Assembly (NCBI RefSeq): GCF_002277955.1
Contig: NZ_CP018477.1
Span: forward strand, 62,001-126,000
Reading direction: 5' to 3'
DNA from: Thermogutta terrifontis
GTDB lineage: Bacteria; Planctomycetota; Planctomycetia; Pirellulales; Thermoguttaceae
Length of the DNA stretch: 64,000 bases
Positions within the stretch are counted from its first letter, which is position 1. Each line of letters opens with the position of its first letter. A program made the translations under genes and the position numbers. Below the pieces are notes generated by a model that ran no database searches, had not been told where the DNA came from, and worked only from the letters and a program-made list of their open reading frames with translations. This document shows, piece after piece, positions 1 to 8,839 of the stretch.

Positions 1-150
1 GCAGACGGTCACAGCGCCCAGCTTCTGATCCCGCATTAGCTCCAGAACAGTTCTCAGGGGAACGCCACGCGCCACAGAAACAACAGGAGACGTGGCCAGC
101 CGTGCCACGGGCTCACGCGAGATGTTGAAGGTGTTCAAAAGAGACGCCAT
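1..150 (-). CDS. CBS-domain protein, N-terminal fragment
   Basis: The reverse strand reads from an ATG at 150 without a stop to the window edge, giving the first 50 residues of a protein that continues to the left. Residues about 14-50 (PVARLATSPVVSVARGVPLR, then TVLELMRDQKLGAVTVC) match the start of a CBS domain: a conserved position before a threatened-residue loop, then the helix ending in LM and the small-residue strand. CBS domains bind adenine nucleotides and regulate attached enzymes or channels. What else the protein contains cannot be seen here. No in-frame ATG lies a short way upstream, so 150 is the likely start. Confidence 0.65.
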   Translation of the reverse strand, partial: MASLLNTFNISREPVARLATSPVVSVARGVPLRTVLELMRDQKLGAVTVC

Positions 151-560
151 GGCCTTGGTTCCGGAATGGCGCGACGAGCCACCCTTACCGCTGCTCCATC
201 CCTGGAGAGTGACCCGACAAAGCAAAAGTCTTTCACGCAACTCACACTTGTAATCCGCTGGCCGGTGTTTTACCCCGGATCCGGTGCCCTTTCGGTCCCC
301 CACATGGGCACGCCGTCCCCGTGAGGCTCGCGCTTCCCGGCCATTTCCCCGTAATCTGCAGGGAATTGATGCCCTCCCGCCCCTTCACTAAGCAAACCAT
401 CGGCAAACTTTCCCATTTGAGGATATCAATTTTGTCACTCTTAATTCTTTCATTTCCAGCCCCCTATGTCAATGCAGCGATTTGCTGATACATTCCCACT
501 TTCCCTCTGGCGACGGGAATGCGCGGGTCCGCGCGGGCTCGCGGCACCATCATACGGACC
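151..560. other. Intergenic, no gene seen
   Basis: About 400 bases between the CBS-domain gene and the first repeat array. I see no convincing coding frame, tRNA or terminator. The promoter of the leftward CBS gene should lie in its left part. Confidence 0.5.
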
Positions 561-1615
561 GCGATTCGGTAGGGGCAATTCATGAATTGGCCCAACCTAC
601 GTCGGAGGGACCCGCTTGTCGGGTCCGCCGTTCAACCTTCGATCGTCCATTCCGCCTCACCGGGCACGACCAGCGTGCCCCTCCGACCCATCTCTTCGGA
701 GGGACGTCCTTGTCACGTCCGTTCTTCAACATTGGATCGTCCATTGCCTTTCGGCGGGGACTCAAGTCCCGCGCCGAAAGCGGGGCTAAAGCCCCGCACT
801 CCATGGAGTGCGGCGATTCATCGCCGCTTTTCGGTGAAGGCTTTAGCCTTCACCACCTTGCCGTTGGCGATGTTTTGCCACAACCACGAAAGCGTACCCC
901 TGGTAGGGGCAATTCATGAATTGGCCCAACCTGCGTCGGAGGGACCCGCTTGTCGGGTCCGCCGTTCACCTTTCGATCGTCCATTCCGCCTCACCGGGCA
1001 CGACCAGCGTGCCCCTCCGACCTATACCGGAGGGACCTGCTCGTCAGGTCCGCTTATCCACGTTCGATGTTCCATTTGCCTTCACCGGGCACGAGAGGCG
1101 TGCCTCTCCGACCCATCTCTTCGGAGGGACGTCCTTGTCACGTCCGTTCTTCAACATTGGATCGTCCATTGCCTTTCGGCGGGGACTCAAGTCCCGCGCC
1201 GAAAGCGGGGCTAAAGCCCCGCACTCCATGGAGTGCGGCGATTCATCGCCGCTTTTCGGTGAAGGCTTTAGTCTTCACCACCTTGCCGTTGGCGATGTTT
1301 TGCCACAACCACGAAAGCACACCCCTGGTAGGGGCAATTCATGAATTGCCCCAACCTACGTCGGAGGGACCCGCTTGTCGGGTCCGCCGTTCAACCTTCG
1401 ATCGTCCATTCCGCCTCACCGGGCACGACCAGCGTGCCCCTGCGAAGTTTACCAGACGCCGTGGACAACGTCCCTCCAATAAACGCGGCTTCCACCCGGG
1501 CCAAGGCACACGACCATACGTACCCCAATTCGGTAGGGGCAATTCACGAATTGCCCCTCCAACACCCTGTGCCCGCGGCATGTCACGGGTTTTTGCAAAA
1601 ATGGGGATGGCTCAG
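560..1615. repeat. Large tandem array of palindromic modules
   Basis: Three head-to-tail units begin at about 574, 903 and 1330, each opening with the GTAGGGGCAATTC palindrome. Unit 1 is about 329 bp; unit 2 is about 427 bp because it holds one extra 85-bp doublet; unit 3 is truncated near 1446. REPIN-like doublets lie at 602-686, 936-1020, 1027-1111 and 1361-1445, each exactly 85 bp. The five-hairpin chain lies at about 753-855 and 1178-1281, the second with one base change (TTTAGTCTTC for TTTAGCCTTC). The array ends with a GTAG palindrome joined to a further conserved block at 1531-1615. Reading frames across it differ from copy to copy and look non-coding. Confidence 0.85.
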
Positions 1616-1682
1616 CACCGAGCGGGGACCGACCTGGGCGATTATCTACTGAGACGCTGGTGTTTTTAAATCGTGAGGAAAG

Positions 1683-2825
1683 TTATTCCCAAAGCCAGTC
1701 CAACTGCGCCACGGCGGCGGGGATGGAGATGAAAAATGGCAGCCATACCGCAAACGCCGGGGATAGTAGGTAGATGTTGCCCAGATATTCGCAGGTGAGG
1801 ACGACGGCTGTGAAAAGGCCCACGACAAGAATGCCCAACCCCAGCGCGATGAAGACGTTTCTCTGCTCCCGCCGCACCACCAAAGGCAACCCTAAAAACA
1901 GCAGGTTGAGATCGCGAAGAGGCTGCACAATCCGGGCATGGATCCGCACCCGCACGTCCGCGCCCAGATCCAGACTCGGATTATGCAATCCGCGAATCAG
2001 ACCCAGCGTGGAGGAATATTCCCGCCATGCCCTTCCTCCTGTTAACTGTTCAAAATCGATGTTACTGACCACAAAACACTGATCGTCCTTAAGCCAGGGA
2101 TGATCGTGCGGAGTGAGGATGACCGGGCGTCCCCGGAGGAAGAGCGAGGGTTTATCCTTCAAATCCTTGGGGCGGACCATCCTGTCCAAAAGATAGCCGC
2201 TGGGGTGGTCTTTGGTGGCGGGAAGATAATACGCATTCTCGGCCTGAAGCTGCCCGCCGTACTGATCCAGACCCGGCGGCAGGAGGAAGTTGGGTTCGGC
2301 AATCCGATAGTCTTTTCGGTAGGCGGCACGACCGCGAAGTAGGATATCCGTCTCGTTATCATACCGGGCCTGAATCGGCCAGCCTTTCTCGCCCAGCAGA
2401 TCGGTGTTGGTTCGGGCAAGGAGGTGAATCATGCGGGGAAGAATCATTTCTCGATTGCAGACCCCAAGCAGGATGAGCACAACCGAGCCGACCACGACGG
2501 GGGCGGTCACCCGGGCACGCGAAATCCCCGCCGCCAGAAGTGCCACCATCTCCTGCTGCCGCTGCAGCCAGGCCGTGGTGAACATGGCGGCCGTCAGCAC
2601 CAGCAGCCCGAGCATACGGTCCAGAAAAGCCAGCGACTGCGGACCGTAATAGAGGAGTGTCAGTTTCAGCAGCCCGCCCCCCGCGTCGGCGGCGCGGAGA
2701 AACTCATCGAGGTTGGTAAAAAAGTCGAAGACCACAAAGATGCACACGAGACTGAAAAAGCAGACGAAGAAAGACTGGAAGAAGTGCCGGGCGATGTAGC
2801 GATCAATGATGGTGGCGAAAAACAT
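1683..2825 (-). CDS. LptF/LptG-family lipopolysaccharide export permease
   Basis: A 380-residue inner-membrane protein of the YjgP/YjgQ (LptF/LptG) family, whose members form the permease of the LptB2FG transporter that extracts lipopolysaccharide from the inner membrane. Hydrophobic segments sit near residues 15-37, 55-85 and 100-122, followed by a long soluble stretch (the periplasmic domain in this family) and three more segments in the last 90 residues, the expected six-helix plan. The start (MFFATIIDRYIARHFF) is typical of the family. It lies 42 bases after the aminotransferase gene on the same strand and could be co-transcribed. A partner permease is not in the window, so F or G cannot be assigned. 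Together with lpxD and lpxI it supports an LPS-type outer membrane. Confidence 0.85.
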   Translation of the reverse strand: MFFATIIDRYIARHFFQSFFVCFFSLVCIFVVFDFFTNLDEFLRAADAGGGLLKLTLLYYGPQSLAFLDRMLGLLVLTAAMFTTAWLQRQQEMVALLAAGISRARVTAPVVVGSVVLILLGVCNREMILPRMIHLLARTNTDLLGEKGWPIQARYDNETDILLRGRAAYRKDYRIAEPNFLLPPGLDQYGGQLQAENAYYLPATKDHPSGYLLDRMVRPKDLKDKPSLFLRGRPVILTPHDHPWLKDDQCFVVSNIDFEQLTGGRAWREYSSTLGLIRGLHNPSLDLGADVRVRIHARIVQPLRDLNLLFLGLPLVVRREQRNVFIALGLGILVVGLFTAVVLTCEYLGNIYLLSPAFAVWLPFFISIPAAVAQLDWLWE

Positions 2826-2867
2826 ACCGGTTTCCTCCGTGACATCTCGGCCGGTCCGTCATTCCAC

Positions 2868-4244
2868 TTAACGTGGGGCGGCACTCCCACATCGCGCGAT
2901 GGCCCGTGCCAGGCGTGCCATCCCCTTCTCCAGGCTGACGTCATCTGGCATGGCGAAGCTCACGCGGAGACAACAGCGCCGTGGCGGTTCCCCTTCTTCG
3001 GGAAAGCAGTATTCCCCCGGCACATACACGACACCTTCCTCCACGGCTGACTGGAAGAGCGGCCCTTCCACACCGGTGTCCCATTCTTCGGGCAGTTGCA
3101 GCCACACGTAGAGACCGCCCCGGGGCGGCACGTAATCCACTGCCACGACCGGCCGGAGCATGCCCTCCACAGCCTTGAGAGTGGCTTCCAGTTTGCGGCG
3201 GTAGATCGAGCGCAGCCGCGCCACGTGTTCTTCCAGCCAGCCTTCCTCGAGGATCGTGGCCATGACCATCTGGTTGAAATTGGGCGAGCCGAAATCGTGA
3301 TGTCCTTTGAGGGAAAGCACCGGGTCCAGGAGCGCAGGGGGAAGCAGTCCCCAACCCACTCGGAGTCCCGGAGAAAACGATTTTGAAAACGAGCCGAGCA
3401 TCACGACGTACTGACCGGTGGCGTCATAACTGCGGAGGGAGGACCACTCCTCTTCGTAATACGAGAGATCGCGATACGCGCAGTCCTCAATGATGTAGAG
3501 GCGATGTTTCCGCGACCAGCGTTGGGCCACTTCGACGAGGGCCGGACGCCTTTCCGACGCAAGGCTGAGCCCCGTCGGATTGTCGAAATAGGAGGCCACG
3601 TAGATGGCCTTGACGCGGTCCAGCTCGCCACGTCGTTCCAACCACGCCAGCCGGTCCTCCAGGGCGTCGGGAATCATGCCGTGATGGTCGCAGGCCACAC
3701 CGACGCTGCGGGCCCCGAAGCTTTTGATCATTCCCAAGAACACGAAATAACTCGGCGCTGCGCAGAGGATAATATCGCCCGGATCCAGGAGCGCCTCAGC
3801 CACAAGATAAAGCAACTGATTGCTCCCCGCCGTAATGACGATCTGCTCTGGACCGGCGTGGCGCAGGCCCACCGCCGCGTCCTCCTGACAGAGGCGTTCC
3901 CAGATGGCCCGGCGAAGACGGGGATGCCCCAGGGTGGTCCCGTACTGGAGCGATTCGAGGGCCACTGTCCGACTGGAAAAAAGTTTTTCGATTGCTCTTT
4001 CCACAAGCTCCACCGGGAGGGAGAGGTGCTCCACAAAGCCAGCCGCGAGGGAAATGAGGTCCGGCTGGGCGAGGACCCTGGCCATCAGGACATTGGCAAT
4101 CGGAGGCCCCCCAGACCAGGCGGCTCGCCGGCTCAACCCGGATAGGACTCGCTCCACCTCCGCCTGTTCTTTTTGCCATGAAGGCATCATTTCCCGCCGA
4201 CTTTCTCCATTCCCAGTCAATGCGCGTTCCCCCATGTTCCCCAT
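2868..4244 (-). CDS. PLP-dependent aminotransferase, class I/II
   Basis: A 458-residue fold-type I aminotransferase. SFSKSFSPGLRVGW near residue 288 holds the pyridoxal phosphate lysine; the DNPTG motif near 221 and the ED pair near 253-254 contact the cofactor; RVSFAM near the C-terminus supplies the substrate-carboxylate arginine. The N-terminal FVEHLSLPVELVERAIEKLF and the general plan resemble the MocR-related and 2-aminoadipate (LysN-like) branch without a DNA-binding domain. The substrate cannot be fixed from sequence. The ATG at 4244 is preceded by GGAG at a suitable distance, so the longer start is credible although the first 20 residues look non-conserved. Followed closely by the LptF/G gene. 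Confidence 0.85.
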   Translation of the reverse strand: MGNMGERALTGNGESRREMMPSWQKEQAEVERVLSGLSRRAAWSGGPPIANVLMARVLAQPDLISLAAGFVEHLSLPVELVERAIEKLFSSRTVALESLQYGTTLGHPRLRRAIWERLCQEDAAVGLRHAGPEQIVITAGSNQLLYLVAEALLDPGDIILCAAPSYFVFLGMIKSFGARSVGVACDHHGMIPDALEDRLAWLERRGELDRVKAIYVASYFDNPTGLSLASERRPALVEVAQRWSRKHRLYIIEDCAYRDLSYYEEEWSSLRSYDATGQYVVMLGSFSKSFSPGLRVGWGLLPPALLDPVLSLKGHHDFGSPNFNQMVMATILEEGWLEEHVARLRSIYRRKLEATLKAVEGMLRPVVAVDYVPPRGGLYVWLQLPEEWDTGVEGPLFQSAVEEGVVYVPGEYCFPEEGEPPRRCCLRVSFAMPDDVSLEKGMARLARAIARCGSAAPR

Positions 4245-4789
4245 CTATTCTCCAGGATCATCCCGCCCGGGATGGTGGCCTGACTCGACCCAACCATACG
4301 GCCTTCCAACGATTCGCGCCGCCTGTGGAAACGCCACCGGCGAAGCCGTCAGACCTGGCCTTGACACCTGCGTGCCCAACACGCAGGTTACGGAAGCTGG
4401 AAACCGTCTTCGACCCCGTTTATGGTAACTCTACGGAGTGGGGCGGATCAATGGTTTTCAATGAAGTCAACGTGACGGTGAGAAAAAAAGGAATGCATGA
4501 TCGAACGTTCAGGAGCGGACGTGACAAGCACGTCCCTCCGGAAAATCCTTCGGAGGGGCGCGCTTGTCGTGCCCGGTGAAGCGCGAGTGGATGATCGAAG
4601 GCTCGGAAGCTTTGACGAGTGATTCGGCAGCGTCGCTCACCGCCGGGCACCCCTTATCCAGCGGGCGCTGGTGGGTTAAAACCAAGTTGAGAGGGCACTC
4701 CGACGAAAGGACGGGCCAATGTCTTGCAAGTCTTTCGGGGAGTAGAAGCTGATTGTGGGAGCGCCACCTCATAAAACACAGGATCGCGG
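4245..4789. other. Intergenic with foot-to-foot REP pair
   Basis: No gene is evident. At about 4517-4586 two REP-like hairpins face each other: the reversed GGACGTGACAAGCACGTCC form, ending CCTCCG, and then GGAGGGGCGCGCTTGTCGTGC. A linker of about 9 bases separates them. The rest is unremarkable. Confidence 0.6.
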
Positions 4790-5281
4790 ATGAACTCGCG
4801 GAATCGGCAGAAAAATTACTGGCTGACCCGGCGTTCGGCCCCGGTCGCGGGCAACGGCCAGCTTCGGCGGAAGGACATCCCCGCGGGGGAAACGCTGTGC
4901 TTTTACTGCCCTGCCAAGTGCTGCCATTACATCGCTTTGACGATTGATCGTCCTCGAACCTGGGAAGAGTTCGACACGGTCCGCTGGTTCCTCCTTCATG
5001 AGCGGACAGCGGTTTTTGTGGACAACGGGCAGTGGTACTTATTGGTGTTTCTCACCTGCACGAAGCTCCAGCCGGACGGCCGCTGCGGGATTTATCCCCT
5101 CCGCCCAAAAATCTGTCGCGACTACGATACAGATATCTGCGAGTTTGAAGAGAACGCGGTGTACGACCAGTTCTTCGAACTTCCCGAGCAATTGGAAGAA
5201 TACGCGGAGGCGCTCCTCGGTCCGCGGGAGGGTGGATCCCTGCGATCTCCCCGGCCGGAACTTCTGCCCGTCCTCTCCTGA
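4790..5281 (+). CDS. YkgJ-type cysteine-cluster protein
   Basis: A 163-residue protein with the Cys spacing of the YkgJ family (putative Fe-S or zinc-binding cluster proteins). CFYCPAKCCHYIAL near residue 36 gives CxxC-x3-CC, followed by CTKLQPDGRCGIYPLRPKIC and DICEF, which supply further ligands. Members occur in most bacteria; some are annotated as flagellin lysine-N-methylase-like or metal-chelating, and the reaction is unknown. It precedes hisS on the same strand by about 110 bases. The start has only a weak ribosome binding site, but no better in-frame start is available upstream of the Cys cluster. Confidence 0.75.
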   Translation: MNSRNRQKNYWLTRRSAPVAGNGQLRRKDIPAGETLCFYCPAKCCHYIALTIDRPRTWEEFDTVRWFLLHERTAVFVDNGQWYLLVFLTCTKLQPDGRCGIYPLRPKICRDYDTDICEFEENAVYDQFFELPEQLEEYAEALLGPREGGSLRSPRPELLPVLS

Positions 5282-5392
5282 GGGAGTCGCCGCCCCTTCC
5301 TCGCCCCAGCCGCCGTTGCTGGATATGGGGTGGAAAAGACCGGAATGCCGGGAGGGCTGCACCGCGCATTTCTATTGTGGGGTTTTACCACC

Positions 5393-6727
5393 ATGGCCGA
5401 GAAATTGATTCCCCCTCGCACGCTGAAAGGTTTTCGCGATTATTTGCCGCAGGTGATGATCCCCCGGGAACGCATCATGGAGATCGCCCGGCGGGTGTAT
5501 CGTTCCTACGGTTTTGCCCCGATCGACACGCCGGCCTTGGAATATCTGGAAATCCTGGCGGGCAAAGGGGGCGAGGAAACCGACAAACAGATGTACCGCT
5601 TTCAGGATCACGGCGGGCGGTGGGTGGCGCTTCGCTTCGACCTTACCGTTCCGGTGGCCCGTTTCACCGCTCAGCACCTCAATGAGTTGGGCATTCCGTT
5701 CAAGCGTTACCACATCGCTCCTGTGTGGCGGGGAGAAAACACCCAGCGCGGACGTTATCGGGAATTTGTGCAGTGCGACTTTGACACGATCGGGACGCGT
5801 TCACTAACGGCGGACATCGAAACAACTCTCGTCATCCACGATCTGCTCCGTGCCATCGGTTTTCAGGAGTTTGTCATCCGCATTAACAACCGCAAGCTCC
5901 TCAACGGTCTTCTGGAACGCCAGGGGCTGGCGGATCGTGCGGCGGGCGTGCTGCGGGCACTGGATAAATGGGGCAAAATCGGCACCGAAGGAGTCAAACA
6001 GGAGCTCGAGCAGATCGTGGGGTTGACCCCTGATCAGGCCACGGCAGTGCTGGAATTGACCCAGATCCACGGCGACCACGATGAGGTCCTCTCCCAGGCG
6101 GAGAAGCTCGTCCAGGGCAGTGCGGTGGGCGAAGAGGGAGTCCACGAACTGCGGGAAGTCCTTCGCGGGGCTGCGGCAGGCGGTGTGGCCCCAACATACC
6201 TCGTGCTCGATCTGGCCATCGCCCGCGGCCTGGACTATTACACCGGCACGATTTACGAGACCTATCTGACGGCCCTTCCAGGAATTGGCAGTGTTTGCTC
6301 TGGTGGCCGGTACGATAACCTGGCGGAACTCTTCACCACACAGTCCCTTCCTGGAGTCGGGGCTTCTCTGGGACTCGACCGGTTGCTGGCGGCCATGGAA
6401 GAGCTCGGCATGCTGGAGGCCGTCAGCACCCCTGCCCCCATCCTTCTTGTGTTTTTTGACCCCGGCCGTCGTGATGATTACCTGCGGCTGGCAGCCCAGC
6501 TTCGCTCTGCCGGGTTCAATGTGGAGTTCTATCCGGAACCCAAAAAAATCAGCCAGCAACTGAAATACGCTGATCGCCGTGGGCACCGCGTGGCCCTGGT
6601 GATCGGCGAGAGTGAATTTGAAAAACAGGTGTGCCAGGTCAAAGATCTTCGGGCGGGCGCCCAGAAGGAAGTGCCCCTCGAATTGAAGGCCCTGACGGAA
6701 GCGATCAGCGAAATCCTCGCCCGATGA
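5393..6727 (+). CDS. hisS: Histidyl-tRNA synthetase
   Basis: A 444-residue class II aminoacyl-tRNA synthetase that charges tRNA-His. Motifs seen in order: PPRTLKGFRDYLP at the N-terminus; FRFDLTVPVARF-like motif 2 region (here VALRFDLTVPVARFTAQ); RYREFVQCDFD; the histidine-binding loop ARGLDYYTGTIYE; GGRYDNL; and motif 3 LGLDRLLAAMEELG. A C-terminal anticodon-binding domain follows (APILLVFF, then ADRRGHRVALVIGESEFEKQ). The ATG at 5393 is chosen because MAEKLIPPRTLKGFRDYLPQ is the canonical family start; an in-frame ATG at 5330 would add 21 unconserved residues. It converges on the next gene with only 4 bases between the stops. Confidence 0.95.
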   Translation: MAEKLIPPRTLKGFRDYLPQVMIPRERIMEIARRVYRSYGFAPIDTPALEYLEILAGKGGEETDKQMYRFQDHGGRWVALRFDLTVPVARFTAQHLNELGIPFKRYHIAPVWRGENTQRGRYREFVQCDFDTIGTRSLTADIETTLVIHDLLRAIGFQEFVIRINNRKLLNGLLERQGLADRAAGVLRALDKWGKIGTEGVKQELEQIVGLTPDQATAVLELTQIHGDHDEVLSQAEKLVQGSAVGEEGVHELREVLRGAAAGGVAPTYLVLDLAIARGLDYYTGTIYETYLTALPGIGSVCSGGRYDNLAELFTTQSLPGVGASLGLDRLLAAMEELGMLEAVSTPAPILLVFFDPGRRDDYLRLAAQLRSAGFNVEFYPEPKKISQQLKYADRRGHRVALVIGESEFEKQVCQVKDLRAGAQKEVPLELKALTEAISEILAR

Positions 6728-6731
6728 TCGA

Positions 6732-7394
6732 TCATCGGCGGGCAGTGCCAACCAGCGTGGAGCCGGAGACGGTGGGCGTTTCGGCGTGCACCGGTGCCAG
6801 CACCGTTTGCGGAGCAGGGAAAGGTTGGCTTTCTGCGAGTCCGAACAATTCCTGAACCGGTCTGGCGACCGTTCGAAAATCTCGCGCCGCGACTGCCACC
6901 GTCTGCCACTGGGGTGAGATAACCCGGCACAACCGGCGATATTCTGCTAGCTCCACTCCCAGGAATGCGTACCGCTCCCCACGGAAGGAAACCACGAGCG
7001 GCTCCTGGACCGGCAATCTTCCCCCCACAATGTGGAAGGCAAACACAAATAGCCCGCGAAACCCGTCTCCAAAAAGCGTTTCCCATTCGGCCAGGCTCTC
7101 CAGATCATCTTGTGTGGACCAGTTTTTCCAGTACTGGAGGTGCTCCTCGCCGGAGGGAAAACGGCGTCCCTTGACATCGACGAGCCAGGTTGTTCGGCCG
7201 CGGGGGGCCACCAGGAAATCGAGGCTTTTCAGGGAACGGCCGTCGGCCATGAGGGCTCGGCGGGCCTCGTCCACCGCGATGTAGGGAATACCCGACTCGC
7301 GGAGGAAGGCCTCAAACGCCGCTTCATAGTGATTCCCGCGCTTCGCCACGCGCCAATCCCTTTTTGCGAGAATTTCCTTTCTCTGAAAAAGCAT
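6732..7394 (-). CDS. HYExAFE family protein, nuclease-fold-like
   Basis: About 220 residues with the signature HYEAAFEAFL near the N-terminus that names the planctomycete HYExAFE family. After it, SLKSLDFLVAPRGRTTWLVDVKGRR carries a D-x(n)-D-x-K pattern like the PD-(D/E)XK nuclease core, which suggests a restriction-nuclease-like fold; this function is inference. The tail (from AAARDFRTVARP) is of low similarity to anything I know. The ATG at 7394 is preferred because a GTG at 7454 adds 20 residues without a ribosome binding site. No partner gene such as a methylase or helicase is adjacent, so a defence role is not indicated by context. Confidence 0.75.
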   Translation of the reverse strand: MLFQRKEILAKRDWRVAKRGNHYEAAFEAFLRESGIPYIAVDEARRALMADGRSLKSLDFLVAPRGRTTWLVDVKGRRFPSGEEHLQYWKNWSTQDDLESLAEWETLFGDGFRGLFVFAFHIVGGRLPVQEPLVVSFRGERYAFLGVELAEYRRLCRVISPQWQTVAVAARDFRTVARPVQELFGLAESQPFPAPQTVLAPVHAETPTVSGSTLVGTARR

Positions 7395-7704
7395 ATCCCG
7401 CCATCGCCGGGCTTTCAACCCTGATAGAGGAAATTCGCCCGACTGCTGACACACGCTGATGCCAATATCGTGTCCGTTGAATCAAAAAAACGTACTGCTG
7501 ATGTGCCGCTTCGGGCTTTTGCCTTGCCGGAGATTGTCCGGTCACAGGAAAAAGACTGAAGAGCGGGACAGAGCGTTCCGATACGCTCTATGTGGACGAA
7601 AGTAATTTTGTCGGCTATCCGGTTCATTTCGCTTTTGCGTTGCCGACCGGGCCATAACGGCGGGCAAGGAGAGCACGGACCTGTACGGATACGGAGTGTA
7701 GACC

Positions 7705-8217
7705 ATGAGACACTGGTGCGTCTTTTTCGGCTGTGCGATCGCGGCACTTCTGAGTGGTTCTGTTTGGGCTGGGGAGACGGCATCGGCACCGGCACCCCGG
7801 GTCATTGACGTGGCCCTCCAGGACGGCGGAATTCTGCTGGGCCAGGTGGTGACACCCGAGGGTCGGCCGGTTCCTCAAACCACAGTCGCCGTGGAAAACG
7901 GACAGCAGCAGCTTCTGGGGGTGGTAAAAACGGACGAGAACGGGCGTTTTGCGATCAAGGGCCTCTCTGGAGGGGTCTATCGGTTGTCCGCGGCTAACGG
8001 GACAGGTACCTACCGTCTGTGGAACCCCCGCACCGCCCCACCGGGTGCCCAGCAGGCGACCTTGCTGGTGGCAGGTCAGGACATCAACCGCGGTCAGGCC
8101 CTTTCCCGAATCGGTCAGTGGATGCGAAATCCCTGGATCGTTGGCGGTGCCATCGCCACAGCGATTGCTGTCCCCGTCGCCGTCGCCGAACACGAGGAAG
8201 GTCCGGCTAGCCCGTGA
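7705..8217 (+). CDS. Secreted protein with carboxypeptidase-regulatory-like domain
   Basis: A 170-residue protein with a signal peptide (MRHWCVFFGCAIAALLSGSVWA, cleavage after VWA). Residues about 35-90 read DVALQDGGILLGQVVTPEGR, then DENGRFAIKGLSGGVYRL, the beta-sandwich pattern of the carboxypeptidase regulatory-like / transthyretin-like fold (G-V, D-G-F and G-Y turns). The C-terminal part has a hydrophobic stretch WIVGGAIATAIAVPVAVA that could anchor the protein in the membrane. In planctomycetes such domains are common in envelope proteins. It is monocistronic and followed by a clear terminator at 8349-8391. Ligand or partner unknown. Confidence 0.7.
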   Translation: MRHWCVFFGCAIAALLSGSVWAGETASAPAPRVIDVALQDGGILLGQVVTPEGRPVPQTTVAVENGQQQLLGVVKTDENGRFAIKGLSGGVYRLSAANGTGTYRLWNPRTAPPGAQQATLLVAGQDINRGQALSRIGQWMRNPWIVGGAIATAIAVPVAVAEHEEGPASP

Positions 8218-8348
8218 TCGGGGTGTTGCAAGTGAGCCGCTGGATCTCGAACAGAAGTCCTTGGGAAAACGTCGATTGGGGTATTCACCCCAGCCATCAC
8301 CAGGTTTGAAAACCGGTTGAGACGCCGACACCTCCCGATCCTACGGAC

Positions 8349-8391
8349 CCACCGGCCTCGCCGTTGCACGACAAGGCCGGTGGTCGTTTTT
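8349..8391 (+). terminator. Rho-independent terminator
   Basis: CCACCGGCCT pairs perfectly with AGGCCGGTGG over 10 bp, with a 15-base loop, and is followed by TCGTTTTT. It lies about 130 bases after the carboxypeptidase-like gene, which it should terminate. Confidence 0.8.
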
Positions 8392-8694
8392 GATGAATGC
8401 ATTCTGCCGCCAAGGCCATTCCGCCATCGGCCACGCCCCCCATTCCGCGGCCGAAGGTGTTCAAGGTGGGTGGCTGCCCGGGTTGCACGGGCCACAACAG
8501 GCATCCTCCTGCAACCTCTCGAAGAAACCTTCTCGTGAGGGCCCCGTTCAAGGTGGGATCGCGCATTCCCTTCCACGAGACTGCGTCCGCTGGGCTCGGT
8601 TTCCTTTTCGGTGTGGGACAATTCATGGTATTGTGACTCTCCTCCATCGAGCGTTTCGCTTTTCTCGATATTCTTGAGAAGATGGGTGTGATTA

Positions 8695-8748
8695 AGCCCC
8701 GGGTCGGGGCTGGTTTTGTTCCGGAACCGTGCGTAGAATGGCGCGGTT
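8695..8748 (+). promoter_or_regulatory. Possible attenuator in the ilvD leader
   Basis: AGCCCC-GGGTC-GGGGCT forms a tight stem followed by GGTTTTGTT, then a second stem GAACCG (8723-8728) with CGGTTC (8743-8748). The pair sits about 100-145 bases upstream of the ilvD start. A terminator-like hairpin in the leader of a branched-chain amino-acid gene suggests attenuation, but I see no obvious leader peptide rich in Leu, Ile or Val codons and no T-box. Confidence 0.35.
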
Positions 8749-8839
8749 CGTTTCGCGAAAGAGATTCCAGCGCCTGTGGGAACTGACCCACACGCGGACT
8801 CATTCGTTCCCCCCATGTTTCGTACCAGCGAGGTCAGCC

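Larger units (their letters stand above)
8218..8839. other. Long leader/intergenic region before ilvD
   Basis: About 620 bases without a convincing gene. Contents seen: the terminator at 8349-8391, a direct repeat GTTCAAGGTGGG at about 8459 and 8548, and the hairpins at 8695-8748 just upstream of ilvD. No promoter with both boxes was found. Confidence 0.5.
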